This document shows, in pieces, positions 1 to 6,776 of a stretch of DNA of 8,697 bases. The stretch is from contig CAYYHA010000182.1 in assembly GCA_964471535.1 (NCBI GenBank), forward strand, positions 1 through 8,697, written 5' to 3'. The notes under the pieces were generated by a model. The model was not told the DNA's origin. It made no database searches and saw only the letters and a program-made list of their open reading frames with translations. Position 1 is the first letter of the stretch. Each line of letters opens with the position of its first letter. A program made the translations under genes and the position numbers. The stretch is from CAYYHA01 sp964471535. GTDB lineage: Bacteria; Myxococcota; Myxococcia; SLRQ01.

Positions 1-505
1 CGTGTCGCCGGAAGATCTCGACGATCCATTGCACCGCCGCCTCCGACAGCGGCCCAGTGTCCTCCGCCCAATCGATGGCCAGGTCGGCGGCGCGGTAGGC
101 CTGATCGCTGGCGACCCGAGCCCCGGGCACCGACCGCAGAACCTCCTCCCGGATGCGCTCGAGCCGGGCGCGCCCCCGCGCCCGGGTGGCTGCATCCTGC
201 GCCCAGCGCCGCAGCACCCGGCGGCGCACCGGATCCCACGCAAAGTAGAAGGCGCCGTTTTCTCCCACGACCCCATCGATGGGCCACTGCCGACACATCA
301 GGTCGCACCACCCTGCCGGCCGCCCAGTGACGGCGACCAGTGCCAGCCCCGCCTCGTGGGCCTTCCACAGGGCCCGCCAGGCCTCGAGCCCAATGCGACC
401 GGCCGTGGTCAGGGTGTCGTCGACGTCGAAGCAAAGGCCGACCACCGAGGAGAGATCGGCGTCCTTCAGAGGGCGCGGGTGGGGAGCGTCGTCGCAGCGC
501 GTCAT
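1..505 (-). CDS. HAD-superfamily phosphatase (partial, C-terminal part off the left edge)
   Basis: The minus strand reads open from an ATG at 505 to the window edge, giving 168 residues. Motif I of HAD hydrolases is clear: D27-V-D29-D-T, where D27 would be the nucleophile and D29 the general acid/base. Motif II is the Thr in VAVTGRP (T60). A GENGA segment at residues 81-85 follows, as in the HAD-IIB/Cof type that includes sugar-phosphate phosphatases such as trehalose- and sucrose-phosphate phosphatase. Motif III (Lys) and motif IV (acidic, metal-binding) should lie outside the window, so substrate class cannot be fixed. An in-frame GTG at 544 is an alternative start. I prefer 505 because motif I then falls near residue 27, already far enough into the protein. 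The Shine-Dalgarno is weak for both starts. The gene is divergent from ald. HAD fold is near certain; the substrate is unknown. Confidence 0.85.
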   Translation of the reverse strand, partial: MTRCDDAPHPRPLKDADLSSVVGLCFDVDDTLTTAGRIGLEAWRALWKAHEAGLALVAVTGRPAGWCDLMCRQWPIDGVVGENGAFYFAWDPVRRRVLRRWAQDAATRARGRARLERIREEVLRSVPGARVASDQAYRAADLAIDWAEDTGPLSEAAVQWIVEIFRRH

Positions 506-668
506 GTCTTCGCGGTGGAAAGAGGCGTGGGCCTCTGCTATCACGCCCCCCGCCGGTGGCAAGCCAGTGCCTCCATGGTGGAGCCCGCGGCAGCCGCGGC
601 GGGGCGTAGGTGGTGCCAGAGGGCCCACCGCGGGAGCAGTCGAGGGAGAACGAGACCTATCAAGAGGC

Positions 669-680
669 GCGCTGCAGCGC
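669..680. repeat. 12-bp perfect palindrome in the HAD/ald divergent region
   Basis: GCGCTGCAGCGC is its own reverse complement and lies about 60 bases upstream of the ald start, in the 236-base region between the divergent HAD gene and ald. It could be an operator or a stem in the ald leader, but short GC palindromes are common in a genome this GC-rich. I see no convincing -35/-10 pair and no coding potential in the rest of 506-741. Confidence 0.35.
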
Positions 681-730
681 CAAGAGCCCAACGCGACGGG
701 GCCCTTCGGGCGCCAGCGGCCTTCAGGAGC

Positions 731-744
731 AGGAGAGTTCCGTG
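731..744 (+). promoter_or_regulatory. ald: Ribosome binding site and GTG start of ald
   Basis: AGGAG at 731-735 stands six bases before a GTG at 742. This fixes the ald start: translation from it gives MIIGIPKE, the usual N-terminus of alanine dehydrogenase, and exactly 371 residues. Further upstream in-frame starts would add an unrelated arginine-rich extension. Confidence 0.85.
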
Positions 745-1857
745 ATCATCGGCATTCCCAAGGAAGTGAAAGTGATGGAGGAGCGCGTCGGCATGGTCCC
801 TGCCGGGGTGCGCCAGCTGGTGGATGCGGGCCACACCATCTTGGTCGAGCGGGGCGCGGGGCTCGGGAGCGGGATTCCCGATGCCCGCTACGAGGCCGCA
901 GGCGCCGAACTCCTCGACTCGGCCGATGCGCTGTGGCAGCGGGCCGAGATGATCGTGAAGGTCAAGGAGCCGGTCGCGCAGGAGTACGACCGGATCCAGC
1001 GGGGCCAGACGATCTTCACCTACTTCCACCTGGCCGCGGTGCCGGAGCTGGCGAAGGTGCTCCTCGACAAGGAGGTCACGGCGATCGCCTATGAGACCGT
1101 GGAGTCCCCCGACGGACAGCTGCCCCTGCTCAAGCCCATGAGCGAGGTGGCGGGCAAGATGTCGATCCAGGTGGGCGCGCGCTGCCTCGAACGGGAGTAC
1201 GGGGGCAAGGGGCTGCTCCTCGGGGGCGTCCCCGGAGTGCGCCGGGGCCGGGTGGTGATCATCGGCGGCGGCGTCGTGGGCACCAACGCGGCCAAGGTCG
1301 CGGTGGGGATGGGTGCAGAGGTGATCATCCTGGACGTGAACCTCAACCGCCTCGAGTACCTGGACGACGTCTTCATGGGGCGGGTGCAGACGCTCTACTC
1401 CGACGTCCACAACATCGAGAAGTCGGTCGCGGGGGCGGACCTGGTGATCGGTGCGGTGCTGATGGTGGGGGCCCGCGCCCCCCGCCTGGTGACCCGAGAT
1501 CTGCTCCGGCAGATGCAGACGGGATCGGTGGTGGTCGACGTCGCGGTGGATCAGGGCGGCTGCATCGAGACCTGCAAGCCCACCACCCACGCCGACCCCA
1601 CCTACGTCGTGGAGGGGGTGGTCCACTACTGCGTCGCCAACATGCCCGGCGCGGTGGCGCACACCAGCACCCTGGCGCTGACCAACGCCACCATCCGTTA
1701 TGCCCGGCGCCTCGCCGGTGGCCCCCTCGAGGCGCTGCGAGCCGATCCCTACCTGGCCAAGGGGCTGAACACCTATCGGGGCCACGTCACCCACGCGGCC
1801 GTGGCCCAGGCCCTCGGTCTCCCCTACACCCCCTTCGAGAAACTCCTCGACGGCTGA
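742..1857 (+). CDS. ald: Alanine dehydrogenase (EC 1.4.1.1)
   Basis: This 371-aa cytoplasmic enzyme should catalyse NAD-dependent oxidative deamination of L-alanine to pyruvate and ammonia, or the reverse. It has the family's exact usual length and N-terminus (MIIGIPKE). The known substrate and catalytic residues are at their standard positions: R15, K75 (in VKVKEP), H96 (in FTYFH) and D270 (in VAVDQGG). The Rossmann NAD-binding loop is GGGVVG at 175-180, followed by the acidic D198 at the end of the next strand (VIILDVN). The conserved VANMPGAV and TxALTNAT segments are present near 307-330. The gene starts with GTG behind a good AGGAG. It is followed by 220 bases before the sigma factor, so co-transcription is uncertain. 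Nothing suggests a defective enzyme. Family members supply pyruvate or nitrogen and help redox balance at low oxygen; the role here cannot be read from sequence. Confidence 0.97.
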   Translation: MIIGIPKEVKVMEERVGMVPAGVRQLVDAGHTILVERGAGLGSGIPDARYEAAGAELLDSADALWQRAEMIVKVKEPVAQEYDRIQRGQTIFTYFHLAAVPELAKVLLDKEVTAIAYETVESPDGQLPLLKPMSEVAGKMSIQVGARCLEREYGGKGLLLGGVPGVRRGRVVIIGGGVVGTNAAKVAVGMGAEVIILDVNLNRLEYLDDVFMGRVQTLYSDVHNIEKSVAGADLVIGAVLMVGARAPRLVTRDLLRQMQTGSVVVDVAVDQGGCIETCKPTTHADPTYVVEGVVHYCVANMPGAVAHTSTLALTNATIRYARRLAGGPLEALRADPYLAKGLNTYRGHVTHAAVAQALGLPYTPFEKLLDG

Positions 1858-2041
1858 CGTACCCGCAGCGCCCCACCGGCCGAGGCGACGGCACCCCCCG
1901 GCCTGGGCCATCCCCACGCGGCCTCCAGCGCCCGGCAGGCGGCGCGGCCACCCGGCCCGGCGGCCGCTGCAGGAATAGGTCGGCGGCGGGCGTCGTTTCC
2001 AGACCGTGCGGGCGAGCCGCCTTGCCAGGTGGCGGGGCTGC

Positions 2042-2056
2042 GTTACGTAAGGTAAC
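2042..2056. repeat. Inverted repeat upstream of the sigma factor gene
   Basis: GTTAC (2042-2046) and GTAAC (2052-2056) form a 5-base inverted repeat with a 5-base spacer. Nested in it is the perfect palindrome TTACGTAA (2043-2050). It is a rare AT-rich island in a region of about 75% GC and ends six bases before the Shine-Dalgarno of the sigma factor. It may be an operator or a leader hairpin controlling that gene. No trusted -35/-10 pair was found in 1858-2041, which otherwise holds GC-rich non-coding sequence with a GCGGCC/GGCCGC stem (1944-1949 with 1962-1967) but no T-tract. Confidence 0.4.
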
Positions 2057-2061
2057 AAAAA

Positions 2062-2080
2062 AAGGAGGGTTTTCCCCTTG
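2062..2080 (+). promoter_or_regulatory. Strong Shine-Dalgarno with TTG start, possible SD-sequestering hairpin
   Basis: AAGGAGG at 2062-2068 is a full match to the anti-SD and stands nine bases before a TTG at 2078. It decides the start of the sigma factor, since no ATG or GTG gives a sensible N-terminus there. The bases between can fold back: GGG (2067-2069), a TTTT loop (2070-2073) and CCC (2074-2076), extendable past a bulged A to G2065-C2077, G2064-T2078 and A2063-T2079. The fold would cover both the SD and the start codon. The SD itself is certain in sequence; the regulatory fold is inference. Confidence 0.7.
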
Positions 2081-2749
2081 CCCAAGAAGCACACCATCGA
2101 GCGGCAGTCCAACGAGGTCCGGCGAGAGTTCCAACAGCTCGCCCTCCCCCACCTCGACGGTCTCTATGCCGCCGCACTCCGCCTCACCCGCAACGAACGC
2201 GATGCGGAGGATCTCGTACAGGATACCCTGGTGCGTGCCTACCGCTTCTTCGACCGCTTCGAGCGGGGCACCAACATCAAGGCGTGGCTGTTCAAGATCC
2301 TCACCAACACGTTCATCAACAAGTACCGGCGGAAGACGAAGGAGCGCACGATCACCGAGGGCTCCGAGCGTCACGCGGTGACCGAGCGACTCTTCTCGGC
2401 GGGCGTCTCTGGCCGAAGTGGAGATCCCGAGCACTACATCTTCGACCGCCTGCTCTCGGACGAGATCCTGAAGGCCATCGACGAGCTGCCGGTGGATTTC
2501 CGTCTGGTGGTCATCCTCGCCGACGTGCAGGAGTTCTCCTATAAGGAGATTGCCGAGATCGTGGGCTGCCCGGTGGGCACCGTGATGAGCCGTCTCTTCC
2601 GGGGCCGCCGTCTCTTGCAGAAGAAGCTCGCCGACTACGCGATGGAGCACGGGGTCCTCCCGGCGGAGCACAGCGGTGGAGACGACGCTTTAGTGGAGCA
2701 GCCTGCGGTCACCGACCTCTCCGCCTACCGCCGCCGCAACAGCCGCTGA
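2078..2749 (+). CDS. ECF-family RNA polymerase sigma factor (sigma-70 group 4)
   Basis: This 223-aa protein should bind core RNA polymerase and direct it to a stress or envelope regulon. Region sigma-2 spans about residues 20-87, with the typical RDAEDLVQDTLVRAYRFFDRF helix pair, then IKAWLFKILTNTFINKYRRK for core binding and -10 recognition. A roughly 40-aa linker (88-128) precedes sigma-4 at about 129-182, where the helix-turn-helix EIAEIVGCPVGTVMSRLFRGR would read the -35 element. Sigma-3 and sigma-1 are absent, as expected for ECF factors. The C-terminal tail (183-223) is a little longer than the minimum. Translation starts at TTG behind an excellent SD. The anti-sigma gene begins 42 bases downstream, the standard ECF arrangement, so the pair is very probably one operon. 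The regulon and inducing signal cannot be read from sequence; autoregulation is common in the family but no clear ECF promoter was found upstream. Confidence 0.95.
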   Translation: MPKKHTIERQSNEVRREFQQLALPHLDGLYAAALRLTRNERDAEDLVQDTLVRAYRFFDRFERGTNIKAWLFKILTNTFINKYRRKTKERTITEGSERHAVTERLFSAGVSGRSGDPEHYIFDRLLSDEILKAIDELPVDFRLVVILADVQEFSYKEIAEIVGCPVGTVMSRLFRGRRLLQKKLADYAMEHGVLPAEHSGGDDALVEQPAVTDLSAYRRRNSR

Positions 2750-2791
2750 GGGCGCCCGCGGGCGTCCCAGCTGGATACGATAGGTCAGGCC

Positions 2792-3598
2792 ATGAAGTGT
2801 GAAGACCTCGAAGGGTTCGTCGACGCCTACATCGACGGTGAGTTCTCGGACCTAGAAGCCGCCGAGGTCGAGGTGCACCTCTCAGAGTGCGAGGCCTGCC
2901 AGACGCGCGTCGCTGAGCACCTGGCGCTGAAGGCCACGGTCAAGCGCCATGCGGGGGCGATCCGTGCGCCCGAGGACTTGGCCGAACGCGTGGAGGCCGC
3001 CCTGCGGCACTGCCCCGCCGCGACCGAGCCCGACCCCCTCTTCGAGCACGCACTGGCCAGCACGCCGCGCCCCCGGTGGATGACGACGGCGCCCCTCTTC
3101 GCCTCGGCGGCGTTCCTGGCCGGCTTCGTCTGGTTCACCAGCGGAGGGTTCGACGGGGACCCGGTGGTCGAGGACGCCGTCGCCAAACATGCCCGCGCCT
3201 TGCCCATCGAGGTCGCCAGCCAGGACGTGAGGGGACTGAAGCGGTGGCTGCAGGGCAAGGTCGACTTCAACGCCGATCTGCCGGCCTTCGCCCCCCCACT
3301 GCGGCCGCTGGGCGCTCGACTCTCCCACATCCGAGATCGGCAGGCGGTCTACGTCGTGTACCGGGACGCCCGCGATCCGGCACGCCGGGTGGGGCTCTTC
3401 GTCTTCACCGGACCCGACGTAGAGGTCGATGGGCTCCACCGGCGGATCCGGTTCCCGCGAGGCGACAGCCGTGAGATCGTGCTGACCAACAAAAAAGGCT
3501 ACACCGTCGCAGTGTGGAAGCAGGACGAGCTCGTCTACAGCCTGGTGGGGGACATGGACGAGGCGGCGGTGCTCCAGATGATCGAGGCAGCGCACTGA
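2792..3598 (+). CDS. Membrane-bound zinc-binding anti-sigma factor
   Basis: This 268-aa protein should hold the upstream ECF sigma factor inactive at the membrane. The N-terminus (1-70) is a zinc-finger anti-sigma (ZAS, zf-HC2-like) domain with the Hx3Cx2C motif H29, C33, C36 and an extra Cys at residue 3. One hydrophobic segment at about 97-116 (TAPLFASAAFLAGFVWF) is the membrane helix, putting residues 1-95 in the cytoplasm and 118-268 outside. The outer part has the layout common in anti-sigma factors of this type: a WLQGKVDF segment near 146-155, then a GARL...VVYRDA...VGLFVF beta region, a KGYTVAVWKQDELVYSLV segment and a C-terminal helix. This domain presumably senses the signal or is the target of regulated proteolysis. 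ATG at 2792 gives the canonical short N-terminus (MKCEDLEGF); its SD is weak, which fits lower expression or coupling to the sigma gene. The signal is unknown. Confidence 0.9.
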   Translation: MKCEDLEGFVDAYIDGEFSDLEAAEVEVHLSECEACQTRVAEHLALKATVKRHAGAIRAPEDLAERVEAALRHCPAATEPDPLFEHALASTPRPRWMTTAPLFASAAFLAGFVWFTSGGFDGDPVVEDAVAKHARALPIEVASQDVRGLKRWLQGKVDFNADLPAFAPPLRPLGARLSHIRDRQAVYVVYRDARDPARRVGLFVFTGPDVEVDGLHRRIRFPRGDSREIVLTNKKGYTVAVWKQDELVYSLVGDMDEAAVLQMIEAAH

Positions 3599-3691
3599 GC
3601 GACCGCCTCGGACCCGGTGCCTGACCGTCGCGAGGGCCGTTGTGCCCGGCATCCCCCGCCGACGCACCGCCTGCCCCTCGAAGCGCCCAAA

Positions 3692-3721
3692 TTGACCCGT
3701 TCTCCGGCGCGTGGTTAAGAT
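3692..3721 (+). promoter_or_regulatory. Sigma-70-type promoter for the FrzS-like gene
   Basis: TTGACC at 3692-3697 matches five of six -35 consensus bases. TAAGAT at 3716-3721 matches four of six -10 bases, with an 18-base spacer. Transcription would begin near 3728, leaving a leader of about 57 bases before the start codon at 3785. It is the best promoter-like pair in the 186-base gap after the anti-sigma gene, and its lower GC than the surroundings supports it. I see no clear terminator for the anti-sigma gene in 3599-3690. Confidence 0.55.
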
Positions 3722-3784
3722 CCAGGCCAACTGGCGCGGGCCCTAGAACGGGGCGATTTCACAGCATTTTTCGTAGGAGATGTG

Positions 3785-5533
3785 ATGGGCAAGACCATCC
3801 TCCTCATCGAGGCAGACGAAGCATTCGCGGGCGAACTGGGCGCCGAACTCGAGCGGCGCGGCGCAGAGGTGAAGACCACGGCGGACGGAAAGGAGGGCCT
3901 CCGCATCGCTCAGGAGGGTGGCATCGACGCCATCGTGCTCTGCGTCGAGCTGCCGAAGATGAGCGGCTATGCGGTATGCAACAAGCTCAAGAAGAACGCG
4001 AACCTCAAAGAGATCCCGCTCGTTATCACCTCCAGCGAGGCCACGGAGAAGACCTTCGAGCAGCACAAGAAGCTGAAGACGCGGGCCGAGGACTACGTCA
4101 TCAAGCCGGCAACGCCCGAACTCATCGCCGACAAACTCGATGCACTCATCGGCCTTCCCGCGCCCTCGGGTGAGACCGGCGTAGAGGACGAGGAGATCGC
4201 GGCGCTCGAGGATGCCTTTAGCGAGATCCAAATGGGTGACGAGGAGGGCACGCAGGTCATCGATGCGGCCGCCTTGGGCGATGCGGACGAGGATCTGGCC
4301 GATGTGCACCTCGAGGCCCTCGAAGTGACCGACTCCCAGGTGGAGGAGGTCGACTCTGCGGAGCTGGCCATCGAGGCGCTCGGCGCGGACGAACCGCTGG
4401 GCTCCGGCGAGGCAATGGGGGAAGGGGAAGAAGAGGACGAGGCGGTGCTTGCTCTGGAGAGCCTCGAGGTTTCCGACGCCGATCTGGTCGAGGCGGAGCC
4501 GAGTTCGGAGGAGGAGGCGGCGCTCGAGGTTCTGGAGGTCGACGACGACGCGGTGGAGGAAGCGGCCCTCGAGAGCCTGGAGGTGAGCGGGGACGACATC
4601 GAAGAGCCGTTGGAGGTCCTGGAAGTGGAGGAGGAGGCGGGCGCAGCGGAGGCGGCTGCCTCGTCGGAGCCGGAAGCGGCTCCCACGCCCGTAGAGGCGG
4701 CGCCCTCCTCGCCCTCACCGGGTGCGGGAGAGGGCCGGCGGGTCCAAGCGCTGGAAGAGGAGAACGAGCGACTGCGGGCGGAGCGCAGCGAACTCCGCGC
4801 GAAGGTCGATGCGCTCGAGGACGAGCTGCGGGCACTTCGCACCGAGCTGGAGGTCGCCAAGGCCGGCTCCGAGGGCAGCTCGACCAAGGAGGTTCTCGTC
4901 CTGAAGGGAGAGCTGACCCGGAAGGACAAGGAGATCCTGAGCCTGAAGGAGCAGCTCAACGAGAAGGAGAAGGCGAGCCTCGAATGGCAGGAGCGCGAGA
5001 ACGAGCTGCAGCTGAAGATCGCCGAGTATGAAGAAGCTTCGGTGAAGAACGAGGCCCAGCTGCGCACGCTGAACGAGAAGACCGAGTCGCAGGCGGAGCG
5101 GCTGCAGGCGCTGCAGGAGGAACTCGAGCAGGCGCAGTCGCAGGCCCGTCGGGCACGGGAACTCGAGGCACAGGTCGAGGACCTGAATGCGGAGAAGAGC
5201 CGTCTCGAAGGCCAGGTCGCCGAGCTGGGCGAGCGCCTTGCCGAAGCCAACCGCAAGGCGAGCGAAGCGGAGGCGCGCCTCGCCGAACTCGAGGAGAAGG
5301 CAGCGAGCGCCGAGCAGCTCAAGGAGCGCGTGGAGGCACTCGAAGCGGAGAATGCGAAGAACGAGGAGCGGGTGCTGAAGGCCTACCAGAGGCTGAAGGG
5401 CGACGAGGTGCTGCGCGACAAGACCCGGAAGGCCCTGATGGTGGCGCTGCAGCTGCTCGACGAGACGCCCGAGGAAGTGGAACTCGAGACCAGCGGGGAG
5501 GTCGAGGTCGGCGGCGAGGAGGCGCAGGCCTAG
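3785..5533 (+). CDS. FrzS-like protein: pseudo-receiver, acidic repeat linker, long coiled coil
   Basis: This 582-aa protein has three parts. Residues 3-125 fold as a response-regulator receiver, but the phospho-acceptor position is Cys (C53 in IVLCVELP) and the usual DD acid pair is E9-A10; the Lys-Pro at 107-108 is kept. Segments such as GYAVCNKLKKNANLKEIPLVI and the stretch around EQHKKLKTRAEDYVIKP closely resemble, from memory, the atypical receiver of Myxococcus xanthus FrzS, a protein that moves between cell poles and controls type IV pilus-based motility. Residues 130-315 are an acidic, Pro/Ala-containing linker with LExLEV repeats. Residues 316-530 are a heptad-rich coiled coil, ending in a helical tail (AYQRLKGDEVLRDKTRKALMVALQLLDE) and an acidic end. 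AGGAG at 3775-3779 stands five bases before ATG 3785; a GTG at 3782 is in frame but too close to it. It is probably a cytoplasmic polarity or scaffold protein. Orthology to FrzS rather than AglZ or another relative is unproven, so no symbol is given. Confidence 0.85.
   Translation: MGKTILLIEADEAFAGELGAELERRGAEVKTTADGKEGLRIAQEGGIDAIVLCVELPKMSGYAVCNKLKKNANLKEIPLVITSSEATEKTFEQHKKLKTRAEDYVIKPATPELIADKLDALIGLPAPSGETGVEDEEIAALEDAFSEIQMGDEEGTQVIDAAALGDADEDLADVHLEALEVTDSQVEEVDSAELAIEALGADEPLGSGEAMGEGEEEDEAVLALESLEVSDADLVEAEPSSEEEAALEVLEVDDDAVEEAALESLEVSGDDIEEPLEVLEVEEEAGAAEAAASSEPEAAPTPVEAAPSSPSPGAGEGRRVQALEEENERLRAERSELRAKVDALEDELRALRTELEVAKAGSEGSSTKEVLVLKGELTRKDKEILSLKEQLNEKEKASLEWQERENELQLKIAEYEEASVKNEAQLRTLNEKTESQAERLQALQEELEQAQSQARRARELEAQVEDLNAEKSRLEGQVAELGERLAEANRKASEAEARLAELEEKAASAEQLKERVEALEAENAKNEERVLKAYQRLKGDEVLRDKTRKALMVALQLLDETPEEVELETSGEVEVGGEEAQA
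4310..4627 (+). repeat. LExLEV repeats in the acidic linker of the FrzS-like protein
   Basis: The encoded linker carries five copies of a short unit, LE(A/S/V)LEV followed by acidic residues: residues 176-181, 224-229, 247-252, 262-267 and 276-281. The last three are spaced only 14-15 residues apart. A decayed sixth copy may be IEALGADE at 196-203. The DNA copies differ at third positions and in the variable residue, so this is a protein-level repeat rather than a recent tandem duplication. Regular Leu/Val spacing in an acidic background suggests short partner-binding helices or strands; the partner is unknown. Confidence 0.7.
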
Positions 5534-5575
5534 CCGACGCGCCGCACCGCTCGGCGGCAAGCCCCGTCACGGCGT

Positions 5576-5592
5576 CGATGGCCTCGCCATCG
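5576..5592. terminator. Perfect hairpin between convergent genes, possible bidirectional terminator
   Basis: CGATGGC (5576-5582) and GCCATCG (5586-5592) pair perfectly around a three-base CTC loop. The hairpin lies in the 115-base gap between the ends of the FrzS-like gene (5533) and the convergent helical-repeat gene (5649). A second 6-bp stem, CTGCCG with CGGCAG, follows at 5603-5621. Neither is followed by a T-run on either strand, so classic intrinsic termination is not shown; position and stem perfection are the only support. Confidence 0.35.
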
Positions 5593-5648
5593 TCCGGCGC
5601 CCCTGCCGGCCCCGGCGGCAGAGAAGTGCTCGCGGCCTCGCCTGCGCC

Positions 5649-6764
5649 TCACTGCACCCCCTTCTTCTGGAGCAAGTTCTTCGCCTGGGTGCGGATCACG
5701 TTGGAGACGTTTCGGTTGCGGGCGAGCTGCTTCAGGTCGCTGTTGCGCAGGTGCTGCAGGAGGCGTAGCGCCTCGGGAACGGGGGTCTTGGGGTTGTTCA
5801 CCAGGTTCACCTTGACCTGGTAGTTCTTCATCCAGTCGCGATTGCTCAAGATCACTCGCATCACGTCGTCCGGCAGCGTGCGCGAGTTGGTCAGGCCGAT
5901 CACCTCCCCCTCGGTGATCCGCGGACTGGTCACCGCAGCGAGCTGCACCAGCTTGTTCGAGTCACGGAGCAGAATCGACCGGGCGGCCTTGTTCCCCAGC
6001 GTCGCCAGCTTGATCTTCTCCGAGATCGTCATCTTGAGGATCTTCTGGGTGAGCGTCTGCCGCTCCTCGGAGTCCTCGTCCTGCTCCACCCCCTCGGCCG
6101 TCTCGGAGGCCAGCTCCTCGTGGTGGGCCGCGAGCAGCGATTCAGCCGTTTCCTCCGGCTGGGGGGGCGGGGCCTCCTCGCCGAAGATGCGACGCCGCGC
6201 CTCCTTGAAGGTCTCGAGGTCGGGCAGATCCACGCCCGACCGAACGGCGAAATCGACCACCCGGTCCACCAGCGCCTTCGAGGCGTTGGGGTTCTCGTGA
6301 AGCGCCCGAATGATCGCCGGGTGGCGAAGCAGCCGCAGTTGGTTCTCGGCGATGATGGTCAGGCACTTCTCGTTCGCAGTGCGGGCAAGCCGCTCGAAGG
6401 TTTCGTCGGAGGTGTTCTGATTGAGGAGGATGAGCTCGACGTAGGCGGGCTTGTCGCCCAGGTGCGCCGCCAGGAAGTCGAGTACCGGGGCCGGAAGCGT
6501 GCTCCGCAGCACGGACGTCAGCACCTTTTCGGGCAGACCACGGACCGTTTCGAGCGCCGTTTCGCGGATCGAAGGATCGGGGTCGTAGCTCAAAATGAAC
6601 AGCGCCTTCACCTGCTCCACCGGCGGCATGGGAATGATCCCCTTGGCCGCCATGCGGCGCATCTTCTCCTTCCCCGACGGCTCCACATGCTTGCGGAACT
6701 GTGGTGGCAGAGCGTCGAGGGAAAGTGGGCAGCCCTCGGGTGCAGCCTCGGTCGCTTCGGTCAC
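5649..6764 (-). CDS. Conserved alpha-helical repeat protein of unknown function
   Basis: I do not recognise a named function. The 371-aa product starts at GTG 6764, with AGGAG (6778-6774 on this strand) nine bases upstream; that SD overlaps the TAG stop of coaX, so the two genes are tightly coupled. The protein has no signal peptide or membrane helix and looks entirely helical. The N-terminal half (about 35-195) has HEAT-like units (SYDPDPSIRETALETV, LLNQNTSDETFERLARTANE, ENQLRLLRHPAIIRALHENP). An acidic, Pro/Glu-rich linker (197-236) separates it from a very conserved-looking C-terminal half (240-366) rich in repeated Asn-Pro and Arg-Asn turns: LGNKAARSILLRDSNKLVQLA, NRDWMKNYQVKVNLVNNPKTP, RNRNVSNVIRTQAKNLL. 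That style matches proteins I recall as conserved hypotheticals in deltaproteobacteria-like groups. Likely a protein-interaction scaffold, by inference. It faces the FrzS-like gene convergently. Confidence 0.85.
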   Translation of the reverse strand: MTEATEAAPEGCPLSLDALPPQFRKHVEPSGKEKMRRMAAKGIIPMPPVEQVKALFILSYDPDPSIRETALETVRGLPEKVLTSVLRSTLPAPVLDFLAAHLGDKPAYVELILLNQNTSDETFERLARTANEKCLTIIAENQLRLLRHPAIIRALHENPNASKALVDRVVDFAVRSGVDLPDLETFKEARRRIFGEEAPPPQPEETAESLLAAHHEELASETAEGVEQDEDSEERQTLTQKILKMTISEKIKLATLGNKAARSILLRDSNKLVQLAAVTSPRITEGEVIGLTNSRTLPDDVMRVILSNRDWMKNYQVKVNLVNNPKTPVPEALRLLQHLRNSDLKQLARNRNVSNVIRTQAKNLLQKKGVQ

Positions 6765-6776
6765 GGGCTTTCTCTC

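Noticed and set aside
1944..1967. GCGGCC/GGCCGC stem after ald as a terminator
   Set aside because: The loop is 12 bases, no T-run follows, and such stems are expected by chance in about 75% GC sequence.
1972..1994. Possible ECF autoregulatory promoter (GGAAT ... CGTC) upstream of the sigma gene
   Set aside because: The 14-base gap is shorter than usual for GGAAC/CGTC-type ECF promoters and the -35 is imperfect, so the match may be chance.
2022..2049. Possible sigma-70 promoter TTGCCA - 16 - TACGTA before the sigma gene
   Set aside because: The -10 matches only two of six consensus bases and the -35 lacks two features expected of a strong site; the TACGTA is better read as part of the inverted repeat.
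541..2112. A 523-codon open frame on the minus strand opposite ald
   Set aside because: It is the antisense shadow of a gene with all alanine dehydrogenase residues in place; its product is low-complexity His/Arg/Leu/Gly-rich sequence.
4093..5322. A 409-codon Ser/Arg/Ala-rich open frame on the minus strand
   Set aside because: It is the reverse of the Glu/Leu-rich codons of the FrzS-like linker and coiled coil, which always yields Ser-rich antisense frames.
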